This document shows positions 52,801 to 60,782 of a stretch of 64,000 bases of DNA, piece after piece (positions within the stretch are counted from its first letter, which is position 1; each line of letters opens with the position of its first letter). The notes under the pieces are model-generated. The model made no database searches, was not told the origin of the DNA, and saw nothing but the letters and a program-made list of their open reading frames with translations. A program made the translations under genes and the position numbers. Source of the DNA: Paraburkholderia sacchari (lineage in GTDB: Bacteria; Pseudomonadota; Gammaproteobacteria; Burkholderiales; Burkholderiaceae); NCBI RefSeq assembly GCF_000785435.2, contig NZ_JTDB02000002.1, positions 310,001 to 374,000 on the forward strand, given 5' to 3'.

Positions 52801-53067
52801 CACGCCGTTGAGCGAGGTGGATTCGGTGTGCTCGATGTCGTTGACGGCCACCGAGAGCCCGCGCTCGTAGTTGATCGCGATGCGCTTGGACATCTCGTCG
52901 GCGGGCAGGCCCGTGTAGGTCCAGATGACCGAGAGCACGGGAATGTCGATGTTCGGGAAGATGTCCGTGGGCGTGCGCAGGATCGTCAGCGGGCCGACGA
53001 TCAGGAGCAGGAGCGCCAGCACGATGAACGTGTAGGGGCGCTTGAGTGCGAGCCTGACGATCCACAT
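49876..53067 (-). CDS. RND efflux pump, inner-membrane permease
   Basis: 1063 aa AcrB/CzcA-type pump with twelve membrane helices, two large periplasmic loops and the paired Asp of TM4 (GILVDDATVAIENI) used for proton relay. The sequence resembles hydrophobe/amphiphile exporters of the MdtB/MexF level; substrates unknown. First gene of a permease-adaptor-channel operon. No regulator gene is adjacent, and the 518-bp upstream gap carries a candidate sRNA. Confidence 0.94.
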   Translation of the reverse strand: MWIVRLALKRPYTFIVLALLLLIVGPLTILRTPTDIFPNIDIPVLSVIWTYTGLPADEMSKRIAINYERGLSVAVNDIEHTESTSLNGVTVVKIFFQPHANVQEALAEVTALSQAQLRSLPPGINPPFILRYNASTVPILRLSLSSPLLTEQELFDYGNNFLKTQLATVPGASAPLPYGGKQRQIMVDIDQRALQQHNLSPMDVVNAISAQNLILPSGTAKIGASEYSVLMNASPNTIAGLNDIPVKTTAAGTIYIRDIAHVRDGFVPQTNIVRVNGQRASLLTINKSGNTSTLEIVDRIKAMMPALHNIVPSSFNIDPVADQSLFVRAAVQGVLREALIAAALTALMILLFLGNWRATLIIAISIPLSMITSIIALAALGETINIMTLGGLALAVGILVDDATVAIENISQQLEQGKTLEQAILDGAQQIAVPTLVSTLSICIVFVPMFLLTGVAHYLFIPLAEAVVFAMLASYFFSRTLVPTLAKYLLRYHHKPADLHHIHAGTRNPFMRLHLAFERGFERTRVRYRAFLAARVAHPVWFVTAFLACCGLSLLLLPFLGRDFFPQVDAGTIALHLRAKTGTRVEETTVITDRIDKRIRELIPARELHSIIDNIGLPVSGINLSYSNTGTIGTSDADVLISLAENHHPTADYVRLLRRTLNDEFPGVQFAFLPADIVSQTLNFGMPAPIDVQITGRDVDANRAYAARLLAKLRSVPGLADARIQQPADLPRIFIDVDRTRAQQAGFTQKDVASDLLITLSGSQQTTPTFWLNPMNGVSYNVITEAPQYTIDSLQSLANIPLTANGRSNILGSLASMRRVSGDAVVTHYNAQTTIDIYASADSRDLGAVSDDVQKIIAESGKTHADLPKGSTLSLRGQVDTMNNSFSGLLGGLVFAIVLVYLLIVVNFQSWLDPLIIVSALPGALAGIVWILFLTHTTVSIPALTGAIMCIGIATANSILVISFAREQLREHGDAARAAIEAGFTRFRPVLMTALAMVIGMVPMAIGLGEGGEQNAPLGRAVIGGLTVGTLATLIFVPVVFSLVYRKLGERRQRAIENVVPKS

Positions 53068-53271
53068 GAAACGGCAGCTTCCTTCGCGGGTGGCGGTGTT
53101 ATGGCCGATATCAGCACGCAGCTATCGCGCGGTGCTCGCGCGGTTGTCATGCTGTTACCGGATCCGGCGGCGAGCGAACGCGTGGGGCGCGTTGCTGCTC
53201 ATGTGGCTATTTGGGGCGGCGGGATGTGCATCGAACACACGCCGTTTGTCTCCGTTTTTATCCGTTTGTAC

Positions 53272-53300
53272 TTGGTTGTACCTTTTGGCAGGACTATAAC
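53272..53300 (+). promoter_or_regulatory. candidate promoter in the gap upstream of the RND operon
   Basis: TTGGTT (53272-53277), a 17-bp spacer and TATAAC (53295-53300) on the plus strand, pointing away from the efflux operon. No coding frame starts close downstream. The gap 53068-53585 is otherwise empty of genes apart from the candidate RNA. Confidence 0.45.
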
Positions 53301-53306
53301 GCCTGC

Positions 53307-53427
53307 CCGTAATAGTCAGAGTACTTTTGCAGCCGATGCTCCACAAGCGCGCCGGGCGGCGATTACCATCTGTTACAGTCGGGATTTCGTAAGTCGAATG
53401 GGGGCGCGAGCCGCCCCTCTATTTTTG
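53307..53427 (+). ncRNA. candidate small RNA
   Basis: A transcript from the promoter at 53272-53300 would start near 53307 and end at a hairpin GGGGCG/CGCCCC (53401-53417) followed by TCTATTTTTG, a fair terminator. The 121-nt body is GC-moderate, has no good ribosome-binding site and carries no long open frame. I do not recognise the family. Confidence 0.35.
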
Positions 53428-53585
53428 CTTTGCGCAAGTTGCCAAAATGAGGCAAAAATGCGTAAACCGGTCGGGGCTTAAGCGCTTCAGTGGCTCGCCG
53501 GAGCAGGTTGGATGTGTGCGCAACTTCGAATACGCACCAGTTTTTGTCAGCACACTGACTGGCCTTTCTTGCGGGGAGGCTGGCA

Positions 53586-53822
53586 ATGGAATGGGAACGG
53601 GGAAACATCATGCAAGTCGGTTCTATCGTCCGCACCGTGCATATCGCAGTGCCTCATGGCGCGCGCGGTATCGTGATGCGCATTCTCGGCGACATGGCCA
53701 TGGTTACCTGGTACGTGGGGGAGCCTGGCGCGTCGAAGCAGCTCAACACCGAACCCTTTTTTCTGGTGGACCTGATAGACACGGGCGAGCACGTCATGCC
53801 CGCCGGCGCGAACCTGCATTGA
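53586..53822 (+). CDS. conserved-looking small hypothetical protein
   Basis: 78 aa, or 70 aa from the in-frame ATG at 53610 (MQVGSIVRTV). Both starts have plausible purine-rich sites (GGGAGG 7 nt before the first; GGGGA before the second). It looks like a small beta-rich SH3-like fold (GARGIVMRILGDMAMVTWYVGE). No function assigned. Followed by srkA after about 80 bp. Confidence 0.6.
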   Translation: MEWERGNIMQVGSIVRTVHIAVPHGARGIVMRILGDMAMVTWYVGEPGASKQLNTEPFFLVDLIDTGEHVMPAGANLH

Positions 53823-53903
53823 GCGCGCCCTGAATTCAGCCTGAAATTGCGCCGAATTTGACCTGACCTCGCCGCCGCGGCGCGCACGATGCACAATGTG
53901 CAG

Positions 53904-54941
53904 ATGAACGATTCCACTACATTTGCATCGGGCGAGCCTCCGGAAGCGGGTTCGGCCGCACCTTACGCCCGCCTCACACCCGAGTGCGTACTCGACGCCG
54001 TCGACGGCGTCCTGATGCCCGCCGGCCGCCGCACCGACGGCCGCATGCTCGCGCTCAACAGCTACGAGAACCGCGTCTACCAGATCGGCGTGGAGGACGA
54101 AGCGCCGCTCGTCGCGAAGTTCTATCGTCCCGAGCGCTGGAGCAACGAAGCCATTCTCGAAGAGCACGCGTTCGTGGCCGAGCTGGCTTCGCGCGAGATT
54201 CCCGCCGTGCCCGCACTCGTGCTCGAGGGCCGCACGCTGCACGAGCACGAGGGTTATCGCTTCGCACTGTTCGAGCGGCGCGGCGGCCGCGCGCCCGACC
54301 TCGACCGCAGCGAGACGCTCGAATGGATCGGGCGCTTCATCGGGCGCATTCACGCGGTGGGCGCCACTCAGCCGTATCAGTCGCGCCCGTCGATCGATAT
54401 CGAGAGCTATGGCTACGAGCCGCGCGCGTACCTGCTCGAACATGGCTTCGTGCCTGCCGACGTGCGCGAAGCGTGGGAAGCCGTCGTCGCGCTCGCGCTG
54501 CAAGGCGTGGAGGCCGCGTTCGAGCGCGCCGGCGACGTGCGCAAGCTGCGTCTGCATGGCGACTGCCATCCGAGCAACGTGCTCTGGACCGATGCGGGGC
54601 CGCATTTCGTCGACTTCGACGATAGCCGCATGGGTCCCGCTATCCAGGATTTGTGGCTGCTGCTGCCCGGCGATCGCGCGGACGCCTCGCGCGCACTTGC
54701 CGATCTGCTTGCCGGCTATGAAGACTTCTGCGAATTCGATCAGCGCGAACTGCATTTGACTGAGGCGCTGCGCACGTTGCGGCTCATTCACTACTCGGCC
54801 TGGCTCGCGCGGCGCTGGAGCGATCCCGCCTTTCCCGCGGCTTTCCCGTGGTTCAACACGCAGCGCTACTGGGAAGAGCGCATTCTCGAATTGCGCGAGC
54901 AGATCGGCGCGATGCAGGAAGGGCCGCTCTGGCCGGTTTGA
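53904..54941 (+). CDS. srkA: Stress response kinase SrkA/YihE-like
   Basis: 345 aa aminoglycoside-phosphotransferase-fold protein kinase. It has ALNSYENRVYQIG, the nucleotide-site KFYRPERW, the catalytic Brenner motif LHGDCHPSNVLW and the metal-binding VDFDDSRMGP. SrkA phosphorylates proteins and protects cells from stress-induced death in E. coli. In-frame ATGs exist at 53889 and 53904; neither has a clear ribosome-binding site, so the start is uncertain. Confidence 0.9.
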   Translation: MNDSTTFASGEPPEAGSAAPYARLTPECVLDAVDGVLMPAGRRTDGRMLALNSYENRVYQIGVEDEAPLVAKFYRPERWSNEAILEEHAFVAELASREIPAVPALVLEGRTLHEHEGYRFALFERRGGRAPDLDRSETLEWIGRFIGRIHAVGATQPYQSRPSIDIESYGYEPRAYLLEHGFVPADVREAWEAVVALALQGVEAAFERAGDVRKLRLHGDCHPSNVLWTDAGPHFVDFDDSRMGPAIQDLWLLLPGDRADASRALADLLAGYEDFCEFDQRELHLTEALRTLRLIHYSAWLARRWSDPAFPAAFPWFNTQRYWEERILELREQIGAMQEGPLWPV

Positions 54942-54974
54942 TGGCCGTCCGATAATCCGTTTGAGCTGCAAACG

Positions 54975-56993
54975 CTACATGCGTGGCACCGAGGCTTGCG
55001 GCTCCTCGAGCTCCATGGCGCCCGCCGCCGGTTTCGCCGCAGCGGGCTTGACGATCAGCGGGGCGCGCAGGTCGCGTGCCATCGTTTCGAAGGTGGGGCG
55101 CATCTGCGCGAAATCGTCGGGACTGCACACGTCGCCCGGAAAATGCGTGCGGGCCGTGCGCATCACGCGCAGCACGTTGGCGTGGGTGTCGAGCGTGTAT
55201 TGCGAGCTGTAGTCGATCAGCGTCGTGGCGGCTTGCTGCGGCGAGGGCATGTCGAGCACACGCAGCCCCGGCGGCAATTCGATGCGGGTGCGTTCGGTCA
55301 CGGCCACGTTGCGGCACACGAACGGCTGTGTGCGGCGCGTCTCGCCGAGCCAGTAGCGCAGATTCGCGTCGATGCCGCCCACGAGGCTCGTGAGCGTGGG
55401 CACGGGCGTGGTCATCAGCGGATCGACGAAACTGTCCAGCGTTCCCGTGAGCGTCACCACGAGCGGCCCTGAAGTGGCGTCGAGCGGGCTCGACGCGAGC
55501 AGGGCGCTGCCGCGCAGGTTCGCGTTGTGCAGCTCCCATTGCAGCGATTCCTCGCGCTGCGCGGGCGTTTGCAGGCGCAGCACGCTGCGCGTCTGCTCCG
55601 CGGCCCAGCCTCTGGATTCCAGACGATAGACGAAGCGCGCCGAGCCATCGGGCGCGACGGTGATGTCGAGATCGCTGTCGCGCGCGGTCAGTTCGGTGGC
55701 CGGCGTGCGCATGAGCGTGCCGTCGCCGGCGAGCACGGTCTCGCGATTCATGTCCGTCGAAGGCAGATAGCCGAACTCGACGTTATTCGCCGTGGAGTCC
55801 GCGAAAAGCTCCAGGTCGGGCAGCCATGTGATGACGTGATTGATCACACCAAAGCCTGGCACCGAAGGCAGCGTGTAGATCGTGCCGCTGTTCAGCAGCG
55901 CGGGCACGTTGCGCACGCCCACCGCGTCGAGCAGCGCGCCATAGAGCGCTACGTGGTCCTTGCAGTCCCCGTAGCGGTTCGCGAGCACCTCGGTCACGCG
56001 ATGCGGTACGATCTCGCCGCGCCCGACATTGACCGCCACGTAGCGGATATTGCGGCGGACCCAGTCGTAGAGCGTTTGGGCTTTCGCGCGCGGCGTGGCG
56101 TCGCGCGCCGTGAGCGTGTGGGCCAGCCGCACGACGTCCGCATCGCGCGCGTCCGAATCGATGGCGGCCTCGCGGTACACCTTCGCGAATGCCGCGTAGT
56201 CGGGGAACGTGGAGACCATCAGCCGGTCGCCGTAGCTTACGTAGGAAACCGAACCATATTCGAGGCGCGCGAAATTCGTTTTGTCGTAGCGGTATTCGTA
56301 GCGCGTGCGACCGTTGGCCGTGACCGGATCGAGCACGGTGAAGCCGCGCGCGTCGGCGTAGAGCGGCACCTTCGCGGGCAAGTCGTAGATCACGCGGAAA
56401 TTGTGCGTGGGCGCCATGTCGGGCGGCGTGAAGTCGCTGAACCATCCGGGCACGAGCGGCACGTGCTGGGTCTTGCGCCAGGTGAGATGCACGCGCGCGC
56501 CGGGTTCGACGGCGGGGAACACGATGACCTTGTCCTGCACGTCCTGGAACATCGGAGCGTCGAAGGAGCGCACTTCCTGCACGTCGCGAATCTGCTCGGG
56601 CCGCACGTCGTGGCGCCGGCCATGGGCGTCCTCGGTCCATGCCTCCAGCACGTCGACATGCGCCATGCCGCGGTTGAACCACACGTAGTACTGGCCCGCG
56701 CGCGCGATGCCCGCTTCGGTGTTGATGCGCAGCGTGAGCGTATCGACCTTGGTGTAGGAGCCGTCGGCGTTGATGGTGAAGGTTTGCGTCTCCGACTCGT
56801 TGGTGTAGGGCGCCTGGTCGGCGGCGTTGCGCGTGGTGGGCGCCGCGGCCTGTGCAGTGGTCCCAGCAGTGGTCCCGGCGGTGGTCTCCGCAATGGTCCC
56901 CGCAGCGGTCTGCGTGGACGCGCGTATCTCCGCCGCAAGTGCGCCGCAGGCCGGGCCGAGGACTGCCAGATAAAGAACGAGGACGTGGCGCAT
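54975..56993 (-). CDS. DUF3857 / transglutaminase-like exported protein
   Basis: 672 aa. A signal peptide (about residues 1-20, LVLYLAVLGPACGALA), a low-complexity Thr/Ala stretch, a DUF3857 beta domain, then a transglutaminase-like core with catalytic Cys in YGDCKDHVALYGALLDAVGV and His in VINHVITWL. Periplasmic location expected. Members of this group are poorly characterised. Confidence 0.82.
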   Translation of the reverse strand: MRHVLVLYLAVLGPACGALAAEIRASTQTAAGTIAETTAGTTAGTTAQAAAPTTRNAADQAPYTNESETQTFTINADGSYTKVDTLTLRINTEAGIARAGQYYVWFNRGMAHVDVLEAWTEDAHGRRHDVRPEQIRDVQEVRSFDAPMFQDVQDKVIVFPAVEPGARVHLTWRKTQHVPLVPGWFSDFTPPDMAPTHNFRVIYDLPAKVPLYADARGFTVLDPVTANGRTRYEYRYDKTNFARLEYGSVSYVSYGDRLMVSTFPDYAAFAKVYREAAIDSDARDADVVRLAHTLTARDATPRAKAQTLYDWVRRNIRYVAVNVGRGEIVPHRVTEVLANRYGDCKDHVALYGALLDAVGVRNVPALLNSGTIYTLPSVPGFGVINHVITWLPDLELFADSTANNVEFGYLPSTDMNRETVLAGDGTLMRTPATELTARDSDLDITVAPDGSARFVYRLESRGWAAEQTRSVLRLQTPAQREESLQWELHNANLRGSALLASSPLDATSGPLVVTLTGTLDSFVDPLMTTPVPTLTSLVGGIDANLRYWLGETRRTQPFVCRNVAVTERTRIELPPGLRVLDMPSPQQAATTLIDYSSQYTLDTHANVLRVMRTARTHFPGDVCSPDDFAQMRPTFETMARDLRAPLIVKPAAAKPAAGAMELEEPQASVPRM

Positions 56994-57144
56994 GGCGGCG
57001 CTCCGTGAGCGGCGTTGTGGTTATGGGGACGGCTCTCGCAGGTATTCGGCGCAATACCTTCACTTAAAAGTCACGCAATTTCGTTGTCAAGCGGGTGCCG
57101 CTCGTTGCGCACGCCTTGCCTTTACGTCTTGCTTTCCATCTGTG

Positions 57145-57166
57145 TAATAATAATTATTCTCATTTT
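57145..57166 (+). promoter_or_regulatory. Fur-box-like operator
   Basis: An AT-rich stretch AATAATAATTATTCTCATTTT in an otherwise GC-rich region resembles the Fur consensus (hexamer pattern NATAAT-NATWAT, then CTCATT). It sits about 50-70 bp upstream of the likely PepSY gene start and predicts iron-repressed expression. Confidence 0.68.
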
Positions 57167-57217
57167 CAATTATTGATGCGGCGAGCAACATTTGCGTGCC
57201 GCATCTGGAGTCGTGTC

Positions 57218-57964
57218 TTGAATGCCCGTCTTGACGAGCCCCTGATCGAAATCCCGAGCGCCGACGCCAACGCCGGCGTTCACATCGATCCCCCGCACCG
57301 CGCCGCCCAGCCCCTCGACGCCGCCGATTTCGCCGAGCGGCGCAAGCGCTCGCGCCGCGCGAACTTCATCAAGTGGCTGCGCAAGGTGCATGGCTGGGTG
57401 GGACTCTGGGGCGCCGTGCTGGGGCTGCTGTTCGGTGTGACGGGCTTTTTGCTCAACCACCGCGCCGGGCCGATGCACATTTCGACGGGCGCGCCGCAGG
57501 TCACGCAGATGCAGCTCGCGCTGCCCGCCGAGCGTCCCGCCACGCCCGAGGCGCTCGCGCGCTGGCTCCAGCTCGAACTCGGGTTCGACGGCAAGCCCGG
57601 CAAGATTCGCCGCGAGCGCGCGCATCCGGTCGCGTGGGGCGAGCGCAGCGTCGTGCAGCCCGAGTCCTGGCAGCTCATGCTGATGGGGCCGCGCCAGAGC
57701 GTTTCCGCGGAGTACTGGGTGGGCGACAGCACCGTCGCCGTGCGGCGCACCGAGGGCTCAGTCCTCGCGACGCTCACCAATCTGCACAAAGGCGTGGGCA
57801 TGAGCATCGGCTGGGTGCTGCTCATGGACACCATCGCGGGCAGCCTGATCCTGCTTTCGCTGACCGGCGTGCTGCTGTGGACCGAGCTCAACCGCCGCCG
57901 CACCACGGGCGTGGTGCTCGTGGCGGGATCGGTGGCGGCTGCGCTGGTGTTCGGATTGCTCTAA
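57218..57964 (+). CDS. PepSY-associated transmembrane protein, iron-regulated
   Basis: 248 aa. First membrane helix in the WVGLWGAVLGLLFGVTGFLLNH region, then a periplasmic PepSY-like domain and C-terminal helices (MSIGWVLLMDTIAGSLILLSLTGVLLW). In iron-uptake loci such proteins are linked to siderophore reduction or release. TTG at 57218 has GGAG 7 nt upstream. An in-frame ATG at 57176 would start only 10 bp past the Fur box, so I prefer 57218. No TonB receptor lies nearby in the window. Confidence 0.72.
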   Translation: MNARLDEPLIEIPSADANAGVHIDPPHRAAQPLDAADFAERRKRSRRANFIKWLRKVHGWVGLWGAVLGLLFGVTGFLLNHRAGPMHISTGAPQVTQMQLALPAERPATPEALARWLQLELGFDGKPGKIRRERAHPVAWGERSVVQPESWQLMLMGPRQSVSAEYWVGDSTVAVRRTEGSVLATLTNLHKGVGMSIGWVLLMDTIAGSLILLSLTGVLLWTELNRRRTTGVVLVAGSVAAALVFGLL

Positions 57965-57965
57965 T

Positions 57966-58988
57966 TCAAATGTCGCAGCTCGACCCGACGCTCGCGGCCT
58001 GCTCGCGCGCGGCCTTCGCGCCTTCGACCTGGAGCAGGGTGGGCAGCGAAACGCCATTCTTCGCCGCCGTGACTTCGGCGAGGATCGACACGGCGATTTC
58101 GGGCGGCGTGCGGCTGCCGATGTAGATGCCCACTGGCCCGTGCAGGCGCGCGAGCTCGGCCTCGCTCAGATCGAACTCCTTGAGCCGTTCGCGCCGCGCC
58201 GCGTTGTTGCGCCGCGAGCCTAGCGCGCCCACGTAGAACGCGCGCGTCTTGAGCGCTTCCATCAGCGCGAGGTCGTCGAGCTTGGGGTCGTGCGTGAGCG
58301 CAATCACGGCGCAGCGCTCGTCTAGCTTCATGTCGAGCACGGTGTCGTCGGGCATGGTGCGCACGAGCGTGGTGCCGGGCACGTCCCACGTGTCGGTGTA
58401 CTCCTCGCGCGGGTCGCACACCGTCACGTGATAGTCGAGCCCCACCGCGATCTGGCACAGGTAGCGCGAGAGCTGCCCCGCGCCGATCACGAGCATGCGG
58501 TAGCGCGGGCCGTGGATCGTGAGCAGGCGCTTGCCGTCGAAGTCCACGCCGTCGGTGGCGCTCGCGGGGCCGAGCGACGCCTCGCCGCTGGCGATGTCGA
58601 GCGTGCGCGCGACCAGCTGGCCGCGCTCCACCGCTTCGAGCAGCGCGCCGATGCCCGACGCCAGCGTGAGCGGTTCCAGCACGAGCTGGATCGTGCCGCC
58701 GCACGGCAGCCCGAAGCGATGCGCCTCTTCCGCCGTGATGCCGTATTTCACGGCCTCGGGCTTGACGATGCCGATGCCTTCGCGACGCACGCGGTCGATC
58801 AGATCGTCTTCAATGCAGCCGCCCGAGACCGAGCCCACCACGAGGCCGTCGTCGCGCACGACGAGCATCGCGCCCTCCGGACGCGGCGACGAGCCCCACG
58901 TCTTCACCACCGTCACCAGCAGGGCGCGGTGGCCTTCCTCGAGCCAGCGTTCGCTGGATTTCAGGACTTCGAGATCCACGCTGTCCAT
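57966..58988 (-). CDS. XdhC/CoxF-family molybdenum hydroxylase maturation factor
   Basis: 340 aa. The N-terminal XdhC/CoxI domain (GSSPRPEGAMLVV; GSVSGGCIEDDLI) and the C-terminal Rossmann-like XdhC_C domain (LVIGAGQLSRYLCQIA; YIGSRTPPEIAVSILAE). It inserts or protects sulfurated molybdenum cofactor for xanthine-oxidase-family enzymes. The ATG at 58988 has GAGGA upstream, and the gene overlaps coxG by 28 bp. It closes the cox-like cluster. Confidence 0.88.
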   Translation of the reverse strand: MDSVDLEVLKSSERWLEEGHRALLVTVVKTWGSSPRPEGAMLVVRDDGLVVGSVSGGCIEDDLIDRVRREGIGIVKPEAVKYGITAEEAHRFGLPCGGTIQLVLEPLTLASGIGALLEAVERGQLVARTLDIASGEASLGPASATDGVDFDGKRLLTIHGPRYRMLVIGAGQLSRYLCQIAVGLDYHVTVCDPREEYTDTWDVPGTTLVRTMPDDTVLDMKLDERCAVIALTHDPKLDDLALMEALKTRAFYVGALGSRRNNAARRERLKEFDLSEAELARLHGPVGIYIGSRTPPEIAVSILAEVTAAKNGVSLPTLLQVEGAKAAREQAASVGSSCDI

Positions 58989-59533
58989 GATCGTTTCCTC
59001 TTTTGCGGTTCGTCGCTGCCCGCGCCTTCGGCGTCGCTGGCGGCTTGTGTTTCGGATGTTTCCTGCGCGGCGGCTTCATCGGCTTGAGCGCCGCCACCAA
59101 GCTGCTCGGTGAAGCGCTTGAAGAACTCGGCGGCGATCTTGCGCGCCGCGCCGTCCACGAGACGCGAGCCGATCTGCGCTAGCTTGCCGCCCACCTGCGC
59201 GCTCGCGGCGTAGCTGAGCGTGGTGGCGTCCTCGCCCGCGGGTTCGAGCGTCACGCGGGCGTCGCCCTTGCCGAAGCCCGCCGCGCCGCCCTGACCCTCG
59301 AACTGGATCGTGTAGCTGCGCGGCGCGTCGATGTCGGCGAGCTGCATGCGGCCCTTGAAGCGCGCTTTTACGGGCCCGATCGCGGCCGTAAGGGCGACAG
59401 CATACGCGTTCTCGCCATCGGCATCGATGCTTTCGCAGCCCGGAATGCACGCCTTGAGTATCGCAGTGTCATTGAGGGCTTCCCATGCGCGCTGCTGCGG
59501 CACCGGCAGCGTGTGGCTTTCGCTCAGCTCCAT
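58961..59533 (-). CDS. coxG: CoxG-like SRPBCC protein
   Basis: 190 aa. SRPBCC/START-like fold beginning MELSESHTLPV with KACIPGCESI and VKARFKGRM typical of CO-dehydrogenase subunit G. The C-terminal 35 residues are Glu/Ala-rich, then basic with Trp (KRSWTAWISKS), perhaps a membrane-contacting tail. CoxG is thought to help recruit the enzyme to the membrane. It overlaps the coxE-like gene by 10 bp. Confidence 0.88.
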   Translation of the reverse strand: MELSESHTLPVPQQRAWEALNDTAILKACIPGCESIDADGENAYAVALTAAIGPVKARFKGRMQLADIDAPRSYTIQFEGQGGAAGFGKGDARVTLEPAGEDATTLSYAASAQVGGKLAQIGSRLVDGAARKIAAEFFKRFTEQLGGGAQADEAAAQETSETQAASDAEGAGSDEPQKRKRSWTAWISKS

Positions 59534-60777
59534 TGTCTCGCTCCTTGTATTGCTCTGTGCGTTGATCCGTGCGATGCGTCCTGCAGGCTGCGGCCGAACG
59601 CTTCCAGGCTCTCCAGATTGTGGACGCGATAGTGCGCGTCCACATGCGGCAGCATCGCTTGCACGCCGCGTGCCTTCGGCTCGAAACCGCGATAGCGCAG
59701 CAGCGGATTGAGCCACACCACGCGATGCGCGAAGCGGTGCAGGCGCGCCATTTCCTCGGCGAGCGCGCTGCCCGGATCGTGATCGAGGCCGTCGGTGACC
59801 ATCAGCACCGTGGCGCGCCCGCCGAGCACGCGGCGCGCCCAGCGCCGGTTGAACTGCGCGAGCGTCTCGCCGATGCGTGTGCCGCCCGACCAGTCTGCCA
59901 CCTGCGCGGCAAGCTGGGCGAGCGCGACATCGGGGTCGCGTTCGCGCAGCGCCCGCGTCGCGTGCGTGAGACGCGTGCCGAACAGGAACACCTGCAAGCG
60001 CTCGCGCGATTGCAGCAGCGCGTGGCAAAAGTAGAGCACGGCGCGCGAATAGCTGCTCATCGACCCGGAGATGTCGAGCAGCAGCACGAGCGGCACGCGG
60101 CGCTCGACGCACGCGCGGTATTTCCAGACGGTCCAGTCGCCGCCCGCGCGCACCGCGTGGCGCGCGCTCGCGCGCAAATCGGCATGCGTGCCGTGCGACG
60201 ATGCCTTGAGACGCCGCGTGCGCTCGGTCGCGAGCGGCAGTCGCCGCGCGCGGATCAGGTGGCGCAGCGCGCGCCATTCGTCGGCGGAAAGCGTGTCGAA
60301 GTCGCGCTGGCGCAGGCGCTCCTCGGCGCTGAAGCTCGCGTGCGCGCGCAGTTCGTGCTCTTCGTGAGCAGGCGGTGCCTGGGGGGCCGGGCGCGAGGCC
60401 GCGCGTGCGGCGAGCGCATCGGCGAGCCGGTTGTTGCGGCGCGGCGGCGGCAATGCGCCCTGCACCTTCGGCAGCAGCAGCGCGCGCAGCTTGCCTTCCC
60501 AGTCGGGGTCGCGCCAGAACAGCTCGAACGCGGCGTCGAAGAGCTCGCGCTCGTCGGGCGCGGCGGTGAGCAGGGCGGCCAGCGCGGCGCGCACATCGTC
60601 GCGGCGCGTGAGGTCGATGAAGCTCAGCGCTTCGAGCGCATCCACGGCGCGCGCGCTCGACATCGGCAACCCTGCGCCGCGCAGCACGCGCACGAAATGC
60701 ACGACGTTGCGCGCGAACATCGGCGGCGGCGCATGTTCGTGCTGTGTTTCAGGAGGGCGGCCCGGCGCGTGCGGCAT
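59524..60777 (-). CDS. coxE: CoxE-like VWA-domain protein
   Basis: 417 aa. A helical N-terminal region (VHFVRVLRGAGLPMSSARAVDAL), a basic/disordered middle segment, then the VWA domain with MIDAS motif DISGSM and the metal-site VTDGLDHDPGS. It partners the MoxR-type ATPase CoxD during CuSMo cofactor assembly in CO dehydrogenase systems. The ATG at 60777 lies 5 bp after the coxD stop. Confidence 0.88.
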   Translation of the reverse strand: MPHAPGRPPETQHEHAPPPMFARNVVHFVRVLRGAGLPMSSARAVDALEALSFIDLTRRDDVRAALAALLTAAPDERELFDAAFELFWRDPDWEGKLRALLLPKVQGALPPPRRNNRLADALAARAASRPAPQAPPAHEEHELRAHASFSAEERLRQRDFDTLSADEWRALRHLIRARRLPLATERTRRLKASSHGTHADLRASARHAVRAGGDWTVWKYRACVERRVPLVLLLDISGSMSSYSRAVLYFCHALLQSRERLQVFLFGTRLTHATRALRERDPDVALAQLAAQVADWSGGTRIGETLAQFNRRWARRVLGGRATVLMVTDGLDHDPGSALAEEMARLHRFAHRVVWLNPLLRYRGFEPKARGVQAMLPHVDAHYRVHNLESLEAFGRSLQDASHGSTHRAIQGARQWS

Positions 60778-60782
60778 CGGCG

